Assembly: GCA_947095585.1 (NCBI GenBank)
Contig: OX352763.1
Coordinates: 62,033,016-62,097,015 of the forward strand
Reading direction: 5' to 3'
DNA: 64,000 nucleotides
Source of the DNA: Nephrocerus scutellatus
Lineage: Eukaryota; Arthropoda; Insecta; Diptera; Pipunculidae
Part shown: positions 52,237 through 62,635 of the stretch, piece by piece
Numbering within the stretch: the stretch's first letter is position 1
Layout: every line of letters begins with the position of its first letter
Program-made: the position numbers and the translations under genes
Notes under the pieces: model-generated
Seen by the model: only the letters and a program-made list of their open reading frames with translations
What the model was told of the DNA's origin: nothing
The model's database searches: none

Positions 52237-52308
52237 ATTAGTCCTCGTAGTAATTGTCGCCTTTTCAGCCCTCTCGGCGTTCTCTGTGCAACACCTCAAC
52301 GACTGTTT
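52237..52308 (+). other. Gypsy segment between pol and 3' LTR
   Basis: 72 bases; pyrimidine-rich and lacking an evident polypurine tract. No env gene. Confidence 0.5.
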
Positions 52309-55300
52309 TGTAGTGGCGACTGTTTTGTGCAGCACCCTATTTTTTGGGTACGTGGCCGAACAGCATGAATTACGATTGCGCACACAAAAATTGGGATGGT
52401 TGGAATTTTTGGCTGCATGCCGTTTGTTACTTAAAATTCCAGTGCAGGAAATGTGCCGCAAAAACATGCGATGCGTGCATCGTTAATAACCAACCGTTGG
52501 TTAGCAAAAATTCCAGTGGTTAATTGTACCGCAAAAACATGCGATGCGCACTTACTTGGTAACAAACCGGTTTGCAAACCAAGCATTCCATCGTCTAAAA
52601 AAATGTGTCGGCATAACGCGCCATGCAAGTATGTATACACACCCACCCATAGGCTATTACCACTCACCAACGAAGCTGTTGACTGGCACAAAAAGAACAT
52701 AAAAATCAGTCGATGGAAGAACCACAGTGAGCACGGTCAGATCTGCTCCGCGACAGACCGCTGCCCGTCGGCTTAAGTACATCCATTTCGGCCCGCAGTA
52801 ATAAGCAAAGAAAAGTTCTTTAAATCGTAACAAGATCGGGTTTCGAAATTTTAATGACGCCTGCATCGTCTAGTGCCGTGAGCCAGCCTGCGTTGAATTA
52901 GCTGAGCCTAGTCCTCCGTGTTTTACTACAAGTGTAGAAATTTTCTTTATAAAAAAAAGGGGAAAAACTATAATTTTTTTTTATTGGTGTGACGGCCGCT
53001 GCGTGAGAAGTGTAACATGCAATTTGTGACCATACAAGTGTAACTAGCTTCGTTAGAATCCAAGATCCAACAGGATTAACGAATTATTTAGTCGTGATCA
53101 ACTTCCATGTGCAAATTTTCGCCTATAAGGAAATTATTCGTGCGCAATAAATTCAGTATGGAAAAAGAAAACTAAAGAAAGAAAAAAAGACCCATCATAT
53201 CATACCTATCACTGTGCAAAAAAAAAAGAGAACAAAAAAACAAGCACCGGTGTCAGACATCAACATATCGCGCAATCACACCTATATATATAATATATGC
53301 CTATCGATACCTATAATTTTAAACCGCTTGCATACATCCATGCTATATTGCGGAACTTGTGCCTATCATCTACATTCACCTATACCCCGCAGATCTCTTG
53401 CGTCGATTTTGACAAGGAAAAGGAAAATTTTTTTAAAAAAAAAGGGACGGAAAATCATACGGATAGTAGTACTTCCATCCACGAAGGCGAGAGATGAAAG
53501 GCAGCGGTACCCAACCCATTTTTCCGAGGACCCATCATTGTGAAGGCGTGGGATATATTTAGTTCCTTATATTTGCTGTTGGACTCTATAGATTGTTTTA
53601 TTTTTGTGGAAATAGTATAGAGTAAATTCCTTTAGTGTTCCTAAAATCCTAGGATAAGAAAAAAAAGGAGAGTGAAACGGTTAAAAAAAAAACTAAAAGG
53701 TCGTTTTTTTTTTATAGTTGCGATTTTGTTTGGTTTTCGTATGGCGCGGGGAAAATCTCGATTCCTAATATAAATTTTTTTTCAGAAATCTTCGTCGTCG
53801 TCAGCGCTGTCGAGGAAGTGGATTATATGAGAGAAAAAAAGAAACATGTAAGTAGTTGTTTTCTATCACTTACCTATGTCACCCTAATACACTTTGTTTA
53901 TGGGCAAATCTCGATCTCGCCGTTAATTAGAGATGAGCCGAACACTTGCGTTTTTTTTTTGGGTTTTTTTGTTTGATACCGATTTCGTTCTCTTTATTTT
54001 TTTTTTTTTAAAGTTGGGACCAACCCCAAATGGAAAATTGAATTAAGAAACCCGAAAGAAAATATACTTAGAAATAGATAAAAGCCATGATTACCGTTAG
54101 TTTGATAACTGTAAAGAGTATTCATATTTTCTTTAACCCTATAAAAAAATAATAGGTGTAGATTTACCTACTTTAAATATATGCTTAACTTTTACTATTC
54201 GATTTGATTAATTTAATTAAGAAACCCAAAAGAAACTATAATTAGAAAGGGATAAAAGACATATTTACCGTTAGTTTGATAACTGTAAAGGGTATTCATA
54301 TTTTCTTTAACCCTATAAAAAAAATAGGCGTAGATTTAACTACTTTAAATATATGCTTACCTTTTACTGTTCGATTTGATTAATTTATTTAAGAAACCCA
54401 AAAGAAACTATACTTAGAAATGGATAAAAGCCATAATTACCGTTAGTTTTATAACTGTGAAGAATATTCATCCTTTCTTTAACCCTGTCAAAAAATTAGA
54501 TTTAACTACTATAAATATATGCTTACCTTTTATTATTCGATTTGATTAATTTAAATTAAGAAACCCAAAAGAAACTATAATTAGAAAGGGATAAAAGACA
54601 TATTTACCGTTAGTTGATAACTGTAAAGAATATTCACATTTTCTTTAACCCTATTAAAAAAATAGATTTAACTACTATAAATATATGCTTACCTTTGCTG
54701 TTCGATTTGATTAATTTAATTAAGAAAACCGAAAGAAAATATACTTAGAAATGGATAAAAGCCATAATTACCGTTAGTTTTATAACTGTGAAGAATATTC
54801 ATCTTTTCTTTAACCCTATTAAAAAAATAGATTTAACTACTATAAATATATGCTTACCTTTTATTCTTCGATTCGATTAATTTAATTAAGAAACACAAAA
54901 GAAACTATAATTAGAAAGGGATAAAAGCCATAATTACCGTTAGTTTTGTAACTGTAAAGAATATTCTTTTTTTTTTTTCTTTAACCCTATTTATGGAAAA
55001 AAATTATATGCTTGGATTTGTCTGATATGTATGTATATTCTTACCTTCATTCGATTCACTTGATTTGAAAAAAAAAGAAAAAAAAAACAATTATTATTTG
55101 AAGTCCAATAAAACCCACACTCACCTTTGGTTTGATGAATTTAATGCTTATACTTTTTCTTTAACCTTGATAAGACATGATGAGGGGCTAAAGGGAATTC
55201 TTCCCGCTGGGACTTCCGATACTCCTCCGGTGACCCCCTTGGCGAGCTAGAGCCGATGACGGGGCCGGCGCTCTCTGCTTTTCTCTGTCCCTCTATTACT

Positions 55301-55486
55301 TCACCAATCCTGTGCACGTATATTTGTTTTTGTGATGATGAAGGCAGTTTGTGGCGGTACAAGAACCCCCCCCCCCCAATCCGGCGAGATAGGCCTGAGC
55401 ACACGCAGGACGTGCACCCCGGGCAACAAAACAACCACTTCGATCCGCGTATGGACATCATTCAGCTTCTCATATACTTCATTACA
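52309..55486 (+). repeat. Gypsy 3' LTR, 3178 bp
   Basis: Starts TGTAGTGGCG at 52309 and ends ATTACA at 55486 before the AGTT duplication. It includes near 52400-52550 two diverged 'aaaattccagtg...aaaaacatgcgatgcg' repeats, (C)n at 55367 and a six-unit minisatellite. It is far longer than usual insect gypsy LTRs (typically below 1 kb). Promoter and poly(A) positions were not resolved. Confidence 0.85.
54045..55060 (+). repeat. Minisatellite in gypsy 3' LTR, 164-174 bp unit
   Basis: The phrase 'aagaaacccgaaag' (or close variants) starts at 54045, 54219, 54391, 54558, 54722 and 54888. Each is followed by 'gataaaag.cat.attaccgttagttt', 'ctttaaccct' and 'atatgcttac'. Six units plus a degenerate end. 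Confidence 0.85.
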
Positions 55487-55694
55487 AGTTAATACACATA
55501 TATATCTCCGATGGACAAAATTCTTTGTAAAATTTTTGGAGTGATATATGGTATATAGGGCCCGAGAGGTGCCCATGTAATTTTTTAAAAATTAGCTCGA
55601 TTTTCTTCAAATTTTAAAGACATGTGTACCTTCGATGGAGAAAACTTTTTGTAAATAAAATTTTTGAGGCCCGAGTGGTGCCTATGTAAATTTT
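55487..55694 (+). repeat. Family-S-like module, right of gypsy
   Basis: Two or three diverged copies of 'ttcttcaaatttta.acacatgtgtatctccgatggacaa...gaggcccgag.ggtgcccatgtaa', continuing the module interrupted at 44226. Confidence 0.55.
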
Positions 55695-56129
55695 TAAATT
55701 CTCTATATTAACTTCGCTTGCCCGTGGCACTCCGAATGTCGGTCGGTCAGTTGATTTGTCGTAGAATCTTGCGATCAATTTTTAACCCACTTCCCAAAGC
55801 CCGATTTCATTGAAATTTTGCACACATCTGTATTTTCAAAAATTAACCCTATATTCTATAAATTTTATACACATACGTATATACCGATGGACAACTATTT
55901 GCAAAAATTTTGGTGTCCCCGAGGTCCAATAAAATTTTTTCAAAAAAAATTAACCCGATTTTCTTCAAAATTTAAACACATGTGTATCTCCGATAGAACA
56001 TTTTTTTTGTAAAGTTTTTTGGAGGGAACGGGCCCTGAGGCCCGAGGGGTGCCCATATAATTTTTTTAAAAATTAGCTCATTTTCTTCAAATTTTACACA
56101 CATACCTACCCCTCCTATTAGAGAATTTA
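55695..56129 (+). repeat. Family S repeat copy 4
   Basis: TAAATTCTCTA at 55695-55705 and TAGAGAATTTA at 56119-56129, with the 'gatcaatttttaacccacttcc' motif after the left end as in copy 1. Same orientation as copy 1, opposite to copies 2 and 3. Confidence 0.65.
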
Positions 56130-56411
56130 TATGAAAATTTTTAATTTTTATGGGTTATGGCAGCGCTGGAGGGTAGAATCTTGCGATCAACAACATCTCC
56201 GATGGACAACACTTTTTGTTAAAATTTGGAATAGGTCGGGCCCCGGGGTCGAGGTGCACCCATAAGAATTAAAAAAAGTACCCGATTTTAAACCATTTTT
56301 TAAAAAAATTCTATACACATGTGTATCTCCGATGGACAACACTTTTTGCAAACATTTTGGTAACGCCGAGGTCGTGGGCCCCATAAAAATTTTTCATATA
56401 CACATTTTTAT
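56130..56411 (+). repeat. Further family-S-like module
   Basis: Two more 'tctccgatggacaacactttttg' units near 56205 and 56325. No gene. Confidence 0.5.
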
Positions 56412-57976
56412 AATTCGCGCACGCTTCAAGGGGTTCGCACCCCTATAATGCTCGGCTATATGCTTGGCACAGCGTGGGTGTTAAGGAAGAGGAGCAGAAA
56501 AGAGACGATGTCTATGAGCTTGTGTTTTGAATGCCTGTGGATCATAGTGATGTGGGAAGACAGAGCTTGGCAGAGCATTCCCTATACGTGTTGTACGGCT
56601 GAAGAACGAATACCTGAATTTAACTGTACGTCCGAAGATGGGCTTGAGGGCAAACTAATGAGCATTTAGAGCGCCACGAGTATTGCGGTTGAATTCAAGG
56701 AGAGGTGGCATGCAGCTGGCTATTTCTCGCTGATAGAAGAAGCGATAAAACAGTGATAAGCAAGAAACGTTCCTGCGGTTTTCAAGCGAATCTATTGATA
56801 TCGCTATATTTTCTTTACCGATAAGTTTTATTGCGCGGTTTTGTATTCTATCTAGCTGATGCAAAGTAGTCTTAGGCGCACCAGACCAGATATGGCAATT
56901 GTACTCAAGTTCAGGGCGAATAAAAGCCTTGTATATGGTAGCCAGAGCAGAGGGAGTGAAATATTTCTTTCACCGAGCTAGAAAACCTAAACATTTCGCA
57001 GCATTGTTAGCGGCGGTAAATATGTGGTCATTTCAACGAAGCTTGTCGTTAACGCACATACCGAGAATTGCGAGATTTTCAGTTTCCTCGATGCAAGTGC
57101 CGCTTGGACGGAAGGAGACAGCATTGGGTTTTGGAAGCGTTAAATTCTACTCAATTGTTTTCTCCCCATTTTATTATGCTGTCTAGGTCAGAATTTTACG
57201 TGCTTACATACGAAGTTGTTTGAGTTCCACATGAGATGTGGATGGACGTTCTACAAACTTATATGAGAAGCTGAGAGTGCTGTCGTCGGCGAAAGAGTGA
57301 ATTGGATTAGAAGTCACAGATAAGAGATCATTAATAAAAATGAGGAAGAGAGTCGGGGACAAAACAGAGCCCTGGGGAACGCCAGCATTTATGTGGTGTA
57401 TTTCAGATTTGAAACCGTCTAAAACAACTTGAATTGAACGGTCCAAAAGATAGCTTCTAATCCATTGAAGCAGTTTATCATCGAAACCATAAGCACGCAT
57501 TTTAGACAAAAGAGCTTGATGCCAAACTCTGTCAAATGCCTTTGAAATATCGAGTGCAACAGCTTTGCTTTCTCCAAAATGATGCAAAGATCGATTCCAC
57601 TGTTCGGTGAGATAAACCATCAAATCACCAGTAGAACGTTGCCCACGAAACCCATACTGCCGGTCACTAAGGATTACGTTGGTTTCAAGATATTTCTTAA
57701 GCTGATAATTGATCAGCGTTTCCATGACCTTGGGAAGAATGGATGTAAGTGCTATGGGTCGGTACGTAAAAGGAGACGACGGCTCGTCTTTTTTGGGTAT
57801 GGACTGGACAAATGCTGTTTCCCAACTTCTCGGGAAGAGTCCAGAAGAATGGTATAGTTGGAAACTCGTACGCAATGGTAAAGCCAGCTTGGAAGAACAC
57901 CTCTTCAGAGTGAGTGTTGAGATCATTTAAAACTCTAGCAACTGCACGAGTACGAATAAATATCTGTCCCATAGAG
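56412..57976 (-). mobile_element. LINE A copy 3 (RT half), 5'-truncated
   Basis: Minus-strand 3' half of LINE A, from the RT start at 57926 to the 3' end at about 56412. It is the best-preserved RT of the family. Its uninterrupted sequence near 57335 provides the empty site for family S copy 2. On its upstream side it abuts LINE B copy 2. Confidence 0.8.
57204..57926 (-). pseudogene. LINE A copy 3 reverse transcriptase, 240-residue open stretch
   Basis: Motifs: ETAFVQSIPKKDEPSSPFT, YRPIALTSILPKVMETLI, LSDRQYGFRGQRSTGDLMV, KAVALDISKAFDRVWHQAL (catalytic D), INAGVPQGSVLSPTLFLIF, PIHSFADDSTLSFSYKF (FADD box). The ORF1, endonuclease and RT N-terminus are lacking. The C-terminal part resumes after a deletion at 56864-56655 (LDRIQNRAIKLIGKENIAI, NVSCLSLFYRFFYQREIAS). 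A LINE of the jockey/CR1 superfamily without RNase H; the exact clade is open. Confidence 0.8.
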
Positions 57977-59728
57977 TTCCTCAGCCATACAGTTACCCGG
58001 AATGTCTCTGTGCTCCGGCACGCAATAGAGGTGGATATTACACTGCTCCGCCATTTCCATGAGACATGATCGGCAGTTAAGGGCTAGACTTGAATTTGTA
58101 GATACATATTCCAGGGATTTAAGCAGCTATCCGGCTTAGCTGATATAACGTGTCTCTTCAGCCAAGATAAGGCTTCACTGATGGCCATAATTTCAGTTCT
58201 ACAGTGATTTGGACGACGGAAAGAGAGCCTAAAATTTAGCTTTTTTGAGAAAACACCTCCACCGACTCCGTCATCACTTTTTGACCCGCCTGTGTAAAAA
58301 TGAATGTGTTTATCCAGGTATGCGTCTTTCTCCCAGAATAATCTGGAGGGGAAGGTGACCTGGAAGTTTTTATTGAAATGGAGCTGTGGAGTGGTGAAGT
58401 CTATGTTGTCTGGGATCCTGACAAAATTCAGGATAGATTGGCCGATCTCATTTCTAGTCCACTGGGAGAAAGCCTTCAGGCGAATTGCCGAGCTAGCAGG
58501 TACTTTTCTGCTGAAAATGTCGACAGGTGTAAGGTCGAACTGAATGTCCAGTGCGGAGGAGGAGGTTGTACGAAGTGCTCTGCTCGTACATAGACTAGCT
58601 GATATTTGGACTTTGCTTATATAGATTTACTTTCTCAACTAAGGCAGTCCACCAAACAGTCATACCGTATATAAGAGTAGGTCTTACTACCGCTGTATAT
58701 AGCCAATGAATTATATAAAGGTAATGCTAAGCTTGTACCTTTAATAGAAGGAGGGTCAACATGTGTGATTTTGTACTTCCTAGTAAAGAGGACAAGTTCA
58801 GTTTTTTATGGGTTTACACCTAAACCGCAGCGATCTGCCCAATTTATTAGCTTGTTGGGAGCTGGAGTTCTCATAAGGTGTCATAAGGGTACTTTCCTGA
58901 GACGGCAATAGCAACCTCATTCGCATATGCGATTACTCGGCAGCCTTTCCTTCTCAAGCATACAAGCAGGTCGTTCACCACTAAGTTCCATAGAAGGGGG
59001 GAAAGGACTTGTGGCAGATCTTTTGACAGACGACACACCTAGTTTTGAGTTAACAATCCGACTTGTAAGTAAAAGGTTAATCATTTCGCTAAGTGTGTCG
59101 ACTACGTTCAAAGCCGTCAGTGAATCTTTGATCGTAGATGTGTTTACGTTATTAAAATCGCCTTCAATATCTAAGAAAGCTACCAGGGAATTGGGAATTT
59201 TCAATAAAACGTATTATCGTATGCAGAGCTATTTCCACAGATCTACCCTTGCAATACGCATGATGATCTGTGGACAGAAGTTTCTTGTCAATGCTAGTAC
59301 GTATGTAGATGTCTATCAGTCTTTCCAGTGTCTTTAGGAGGAACGATGATAAACTAATAGGTCTTTTGGATTAAGATGCCAGCATTTGCTCGCTTTGGGT
59401 ATGATTACTACTTTAACCTTCCTCCATAAATCCGGAATGTGGACCAGATCAAGAAAACCCTTTAGAATCGTCTCTAGCAAAGGAAGTATAATATCCGAAG
59501 TCCTTTTCAGCTCGGCAGGAATAATTTTGTCTGGTCCTGCAGATCTAAATGGTTGGAGCTAAACAGCGCCCAATGCCCAATGACTAATATTAGATCATTG
59601 GAGATAGTTGTGTCAGTGTTGTGCCTGTTAAAGTTAACGTTTCCTACAACATGGGAGCTACCCGGAGAGTGGGTGTCTACAAGCAGATTGAGCGATTCTT
59701 CGGTAGAGGTAGTCAAGTGTCATATGTT
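57977..59728 (-). pseudogene. LINE B copy 2 (LOA-like), broken
   Basis: Minus strand, right to left: linker and RT start (TTSTEESLNLLVDTH, VVGNVNFNRHNTDTTISN, 59716-59507), RT (VAFLDIEGDFNNVNTSTIK with catalytic D near 59170; IAYANEVAIAVSG near 58930, where YANE replaces YADD), thumb, and RNase H pieces matching copy 1 (RSCLMEMAEQCNIHLY, 58070). Many frameshifts. It ends within RNase H against LINE A copy 3, and its upstream part is cut at 59728 by LINE G. Confidence 0.72.
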
Positions 59729-59985
59729 TTTTTTTCAAATTTTTCTTAGCCTAGATTTATTTGTATTTATTTATTGAATTTATAAGCATTTTAAAACAAA
59801 GTGTCTTATTTATAATACTTATAATGTATGGATTTAAATTAAAATTTAATTGAAATTTCAAAGAGAGTAAAAAAAAATAAAAAATATATTAACTGAAATA
59901 ATATTTTATAGAAGTTATTGAAGTTATTATACATTATGTAAAAATATTGAATTTTTCAATGATAATCAATGATTTAGAAATATTT

Positions 59986-61428
59986 TCAGCATTTATATAG
60001 GTTTTTTAAAGAGTTTTCAAAGGAAATATAGCTGTTCAGACCCCTCAAGTTCGCCGGCAGGGAGTTCCAGAGGCCAACAGCATGTACAAAAAACTGATTC
60101 TTAGAGTTTCTATATCTAAAGGTTGGGACAATTAGAATATTACTTCTTTGTGATACTGGGAAAATTAGTTTCTCGAAAAGATAATTAGGAGATCTAGTTT
60201 GTATGAGTTTAAAAAGAAACGTTAAACTTAGAAAATCTATATACCTGTTTAGAGGCATATTAAAAACACTACCTGCTTGTACCGAAACATGATCGAAGCG
60301 ACGTAATCCATAAATAAAACGAACAGTGTTATTGAACACTACTTGGAACTTGCGCTTGTTTGCACTATCCAAACAGCAAAAAATAGGACTTCCGTAGAAA
60401 AGGGTTGGCAGAACAAGTGTTTTGGCTATTATCATTTTTGTTGAGACTGGAAGGCAACTTCCAGCAATGCATAAAACCCGCAGAGCAGCATAGATTCGAC
60501 CAACTGAGTTAGCCAGATGATTGTCCCACGATAGTGTTTGGTTAAAAATAACCCCTAAGTTTTTTACTGTTTTGACGTAGTTCAATGTTTTCCCCTCGAG
60601 TTCGATACTTGGCAGGTATGACATATCAATAGCAGTATTACTAATAACAATTGCCTGACATTTATTAGCATTAAGTTTAAGGTGATTATCTCTAGACCAC
60701 TGTGCTATACTCATCAGATCCTCGTTTATTCTGGCCGTTGCATCTTCAACCATGCCAATTCGGTAGCTTAAATGAATTTGCACATCGTCTGCGTACATAT
60801 GAATATTACAATACTTGAGTATATGGGGAAGGTCGTTGTTGAATAGCGTGAACAAGAGTGGTCCCAATATTGATCCCTGGGGCACACCAGTAGCGGAGGG
60901 GAGAAAATCAGATAGTCTGCAATTCGCATAAACTGCTTGAGTTCTGTGGCTAAGGTACTGTCCAAGTAGCGTTAAAGCTGAGTTTTCGAAAAAGAAAAAA
61001 TTCTTAAGCTTTTTCAAAAGTATATTATGCGAGACAGTGTCAAACGCTTTGGAGAAATCCAGTAAAACTAGAGTTGTAACTAAATTATTATCAATTTGCC
61101 GCCGTATGTCATCAGTTATTTTAAGAAGCGCAGTTGTGCAGCTGTGTTTTGGTCTGAAACCAGATTGCGTCGGTGTTATCAGGCTATGGGTTTCCAAAAA
61201 CGTCATAATTTGTCGACTCATAATTTTTTCAAATGCTTTGGAGATGAAAGGTAGGATGGAAATTGGTCGGTATTCTTTTTGTTGCTTGCTTGACTTCTTC
61301 AGAATTGGAATTATTTTTGAAGCTTTCCATAATTTTGGATAACAAGACTTTGTTAGGATGGTATTAAAAATGTGTGTCAGGAAAGGAGATATAAAGATGA
61401 GAATAATTTTAACAAACTTAGGATGCAT
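59986..61428 (-). CDS. LINE G ORF2, reverse transcriptase part (480 residues)
   Basis: Open from MHPKFVKIILIFISPFLTH. Motifs: ASKIIPILKKSSKQQKEYR, PISILPFISKAFEKIMSRQ, SGFRPKHSCTTALLKITDD, VLLDFSKAFDTVSHNILL (catalytic D), SATGVPQGSILGPLLFTLF, NIHMYADDVQIHL (YADD), LKLNANKCQAIVISN, NLGVIFNQTLSWDNHL. The C-terminal part (HAVGLWNSLPANLRGLNSY) is typical of CR1/jockey-type ORF2. No RNase H. It is joined upstream to the endonuclease by VYKAVKDIKSEAIGLDN, in frame with this ORF. Confidence 0.88.
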   Translation of the reverse strand: MHPKFVKIILIFISPFLTHIFNTILTKSCYPKLWKASKIIPILKKSSKQQKEYRPISILPFISKAFEKIMSRQIMTFLETHSLITPTQSGFRPKHSCTTALLKITDDIRRQIDNNLVTTLVLLDFSKAFDTVSHNILLKKLKNFFFFENSALTLLGQYLSHRTQAVYANCRLSDFLPSATGVPQGSILGPLLFTLFNNDLPHILKYCNIHMYADDVQIHLSYRIGMVEDATARINEDLMSIAQWSRDNHLKLNANKCQAIVISNTAIDMSYLPSIELEGKTLNYVKTVKNLGVIFNQTLSWDNHLANSVGRIYAALRVLCIAGSCLPVSTKMIIAKTLVLPTLFYGSPIFCCLDSANKRKFQVVFNNTVRFIYGLRRFDHVSVQAGSVFNMPLNRYIDFLSLTFLFKLIQTRSPNYLFEKLIFPVSQRSNILIVPTFRYRNSKNQFFVHAVGLWNSLPANLRGLNSYISFENSLKNLYKC

Positions 61429-61481
61429 ATTGTCTAATCCAATAGCTTCCGATTTTATGTCTTTTACAGCTTTGTATACCT

Positions 61482-62417
61482 CTACTTCAAAAACTCTTTT
61501 AAAACTGAAACTTGAAAGAAAAGATTAGAGCTATAAATACTTGCTATTAGTGATTGCATATCTATGGAGTTAAAATTTCTAAACGAAATGTTTTCCATTG
61601 CAACACTAGCATTAATTCGAATATTATAGAAAACGACAATTAAATCGTGCTTGGAAAAACCGGGAACATCAAGTTGCCCATAAAAGTTGACAAGATCAGG
61701 TTGGTTGACCAAGAAAACATCAAGCAGAGTAGAGCTAGAAGATGTAAAATGTGTAGGGGTATCACTATTAACAGGAAACAATTCGAGTGATAGGAGACTA
61801 TCTCTGAAATGTTTAATTCTATTATTTTGAATATCTAACAGGTCAATGTTTAGGTCTCCCCCGATAAGAATGTGGTTATAGTCAGATGTTAATTCTTCTA
61901 GAACATCTGTGATGGTGTTTGACACAGTTATATGGGGAGGTTTGTAGATTACACCAGCCAACAGTTTTTCAGTTCCACAAGCAACTTCTATAAAAAGGTA
62001 TTGTATTTCATTACTACTGTCATCACTCTTGATAAACTTGCTTTTTAAACTTTTTTTTATGAAAATAGCTACACCTCCACCCCTGGAAACTACACGATCA
62101 GAACGAAATACATTATAGTTACCCGTGATCAAAACAGCGCTATCTACCTGTTCAGTCAACCATGTTTCTGACACACAGATGATGTCCATAGCTTTATCAT
62201 TAAAAATGCTTTTGAATTCGTCCAAATGTTTCAGCAAACTTTGAGAATTTATATGACAAATAGATAATCCATCGTATCTATTTCGGAAAACGTTTAACAT
62301 CGTCCTAGTTTTGTTCAATCTTGTTGAACTGCCAACCTGAGAAACCCCTCTACCGTCAACTGCACTCATTAGCATCGATCGTTTTAAGACGCCCCCTGAG
62401 GAGGACCAAACAACCAC
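61482..62417 (-). CDS. LINE G ORF2, endonuclease part (about 300 residues)
   Basis: An APE-type endonuclease: LSICHINSQSLLKHLDEFK, MDIICVSETWLTEQVDSAV (catalytic E), SRGGGVAIFIKKSLKSKF, LLAGVIYKPPHITVSNT, HILIGGDLNIDLLDIQNN (D-x-N), GFSKHDLIVVFYN (S-K-H-D in place of S-D-H). The listed 5' codon is GTG; the first ATG in frame is near 62374, so the true start is unsure. It ends at a frameshift near 61500, after which the reading continues into the RT ORF. Confidence 0.82.
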   Translation of the reverse strand: MVVWSSSGGVLKRSMLMSAVDGRGVSQVGSSTRLNKTRTMLNVFRNRYDGLSICHINSQSLLKHLDEFKSIFNDKAMDIICVSETWLTEQVDSAVLITGNYNVFRSDRVVSRGGGVAIFIKKSLKSKFIKSDDSSNEIQYLFIEVACGTEKLLAGVIYKPPHITVSNTITDVLEELTSDYNHILIGGDLNIDLLDIQNNRIKHFRDSLLSLELFPVNSDTPTHFTSSSSTLLDVFLVNQPDLVNFYGQLDVPGFSKHDLIVVFYNIRINASVAMENISFRNFNSIDMQSLIASIYSSNLFFQVSVLKEFLK

Positions 62418-62635
62418 TCCATGATTGAAAACTTGTTATTACAAAAGGTTTGCTGAAAGTATTTCCCATTGATTCTGACAGAAATTGGTAAAAAATTAAT
62501 TGATATTTATAAGTAAGAAAAATTTTGAAAAACTCTAATTCATAAATAGAAAATATTGATAAAAGAAAAAGTAGTGAAATATTTGTAAAGAATGCAGTAA
62601 ATGTTACAGTAGAAAATGAAAGAATACGCAAATTA

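Larger units (their letters stand above)
44227..55486 (+). mobile_element. Ty3/gypsy LTR retrotransposon with giant unequal LTRs
   Basis: An 11.3-kb plus-strand element. Target duplication AGTT at 44223-44226 and 55487-55490; deleting the element restores a continuous family-S phrase (ttccAAGTTaatacaca...tctccgatgg). LTRs start TGTAGTGGCG and the 3' LTR ends ATTACA. The order is gag (with RING finger and knuckles), protease, RT, RNase H, integrase, with no env. Only a handful of frameshifts and one or two nonsense codons break gag and pol. No purine tract is visible just before the 3' LTR. Confidence 0.9.

Noticed and set aside
53214..53543. A lysine-rich ORF in the gypsy 3' LTR as an accessory gene
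   Set aside because: It lies in the block missing from the 5' LTR, is low complexity (poly-A derived lysines) and has no recognisable domain.
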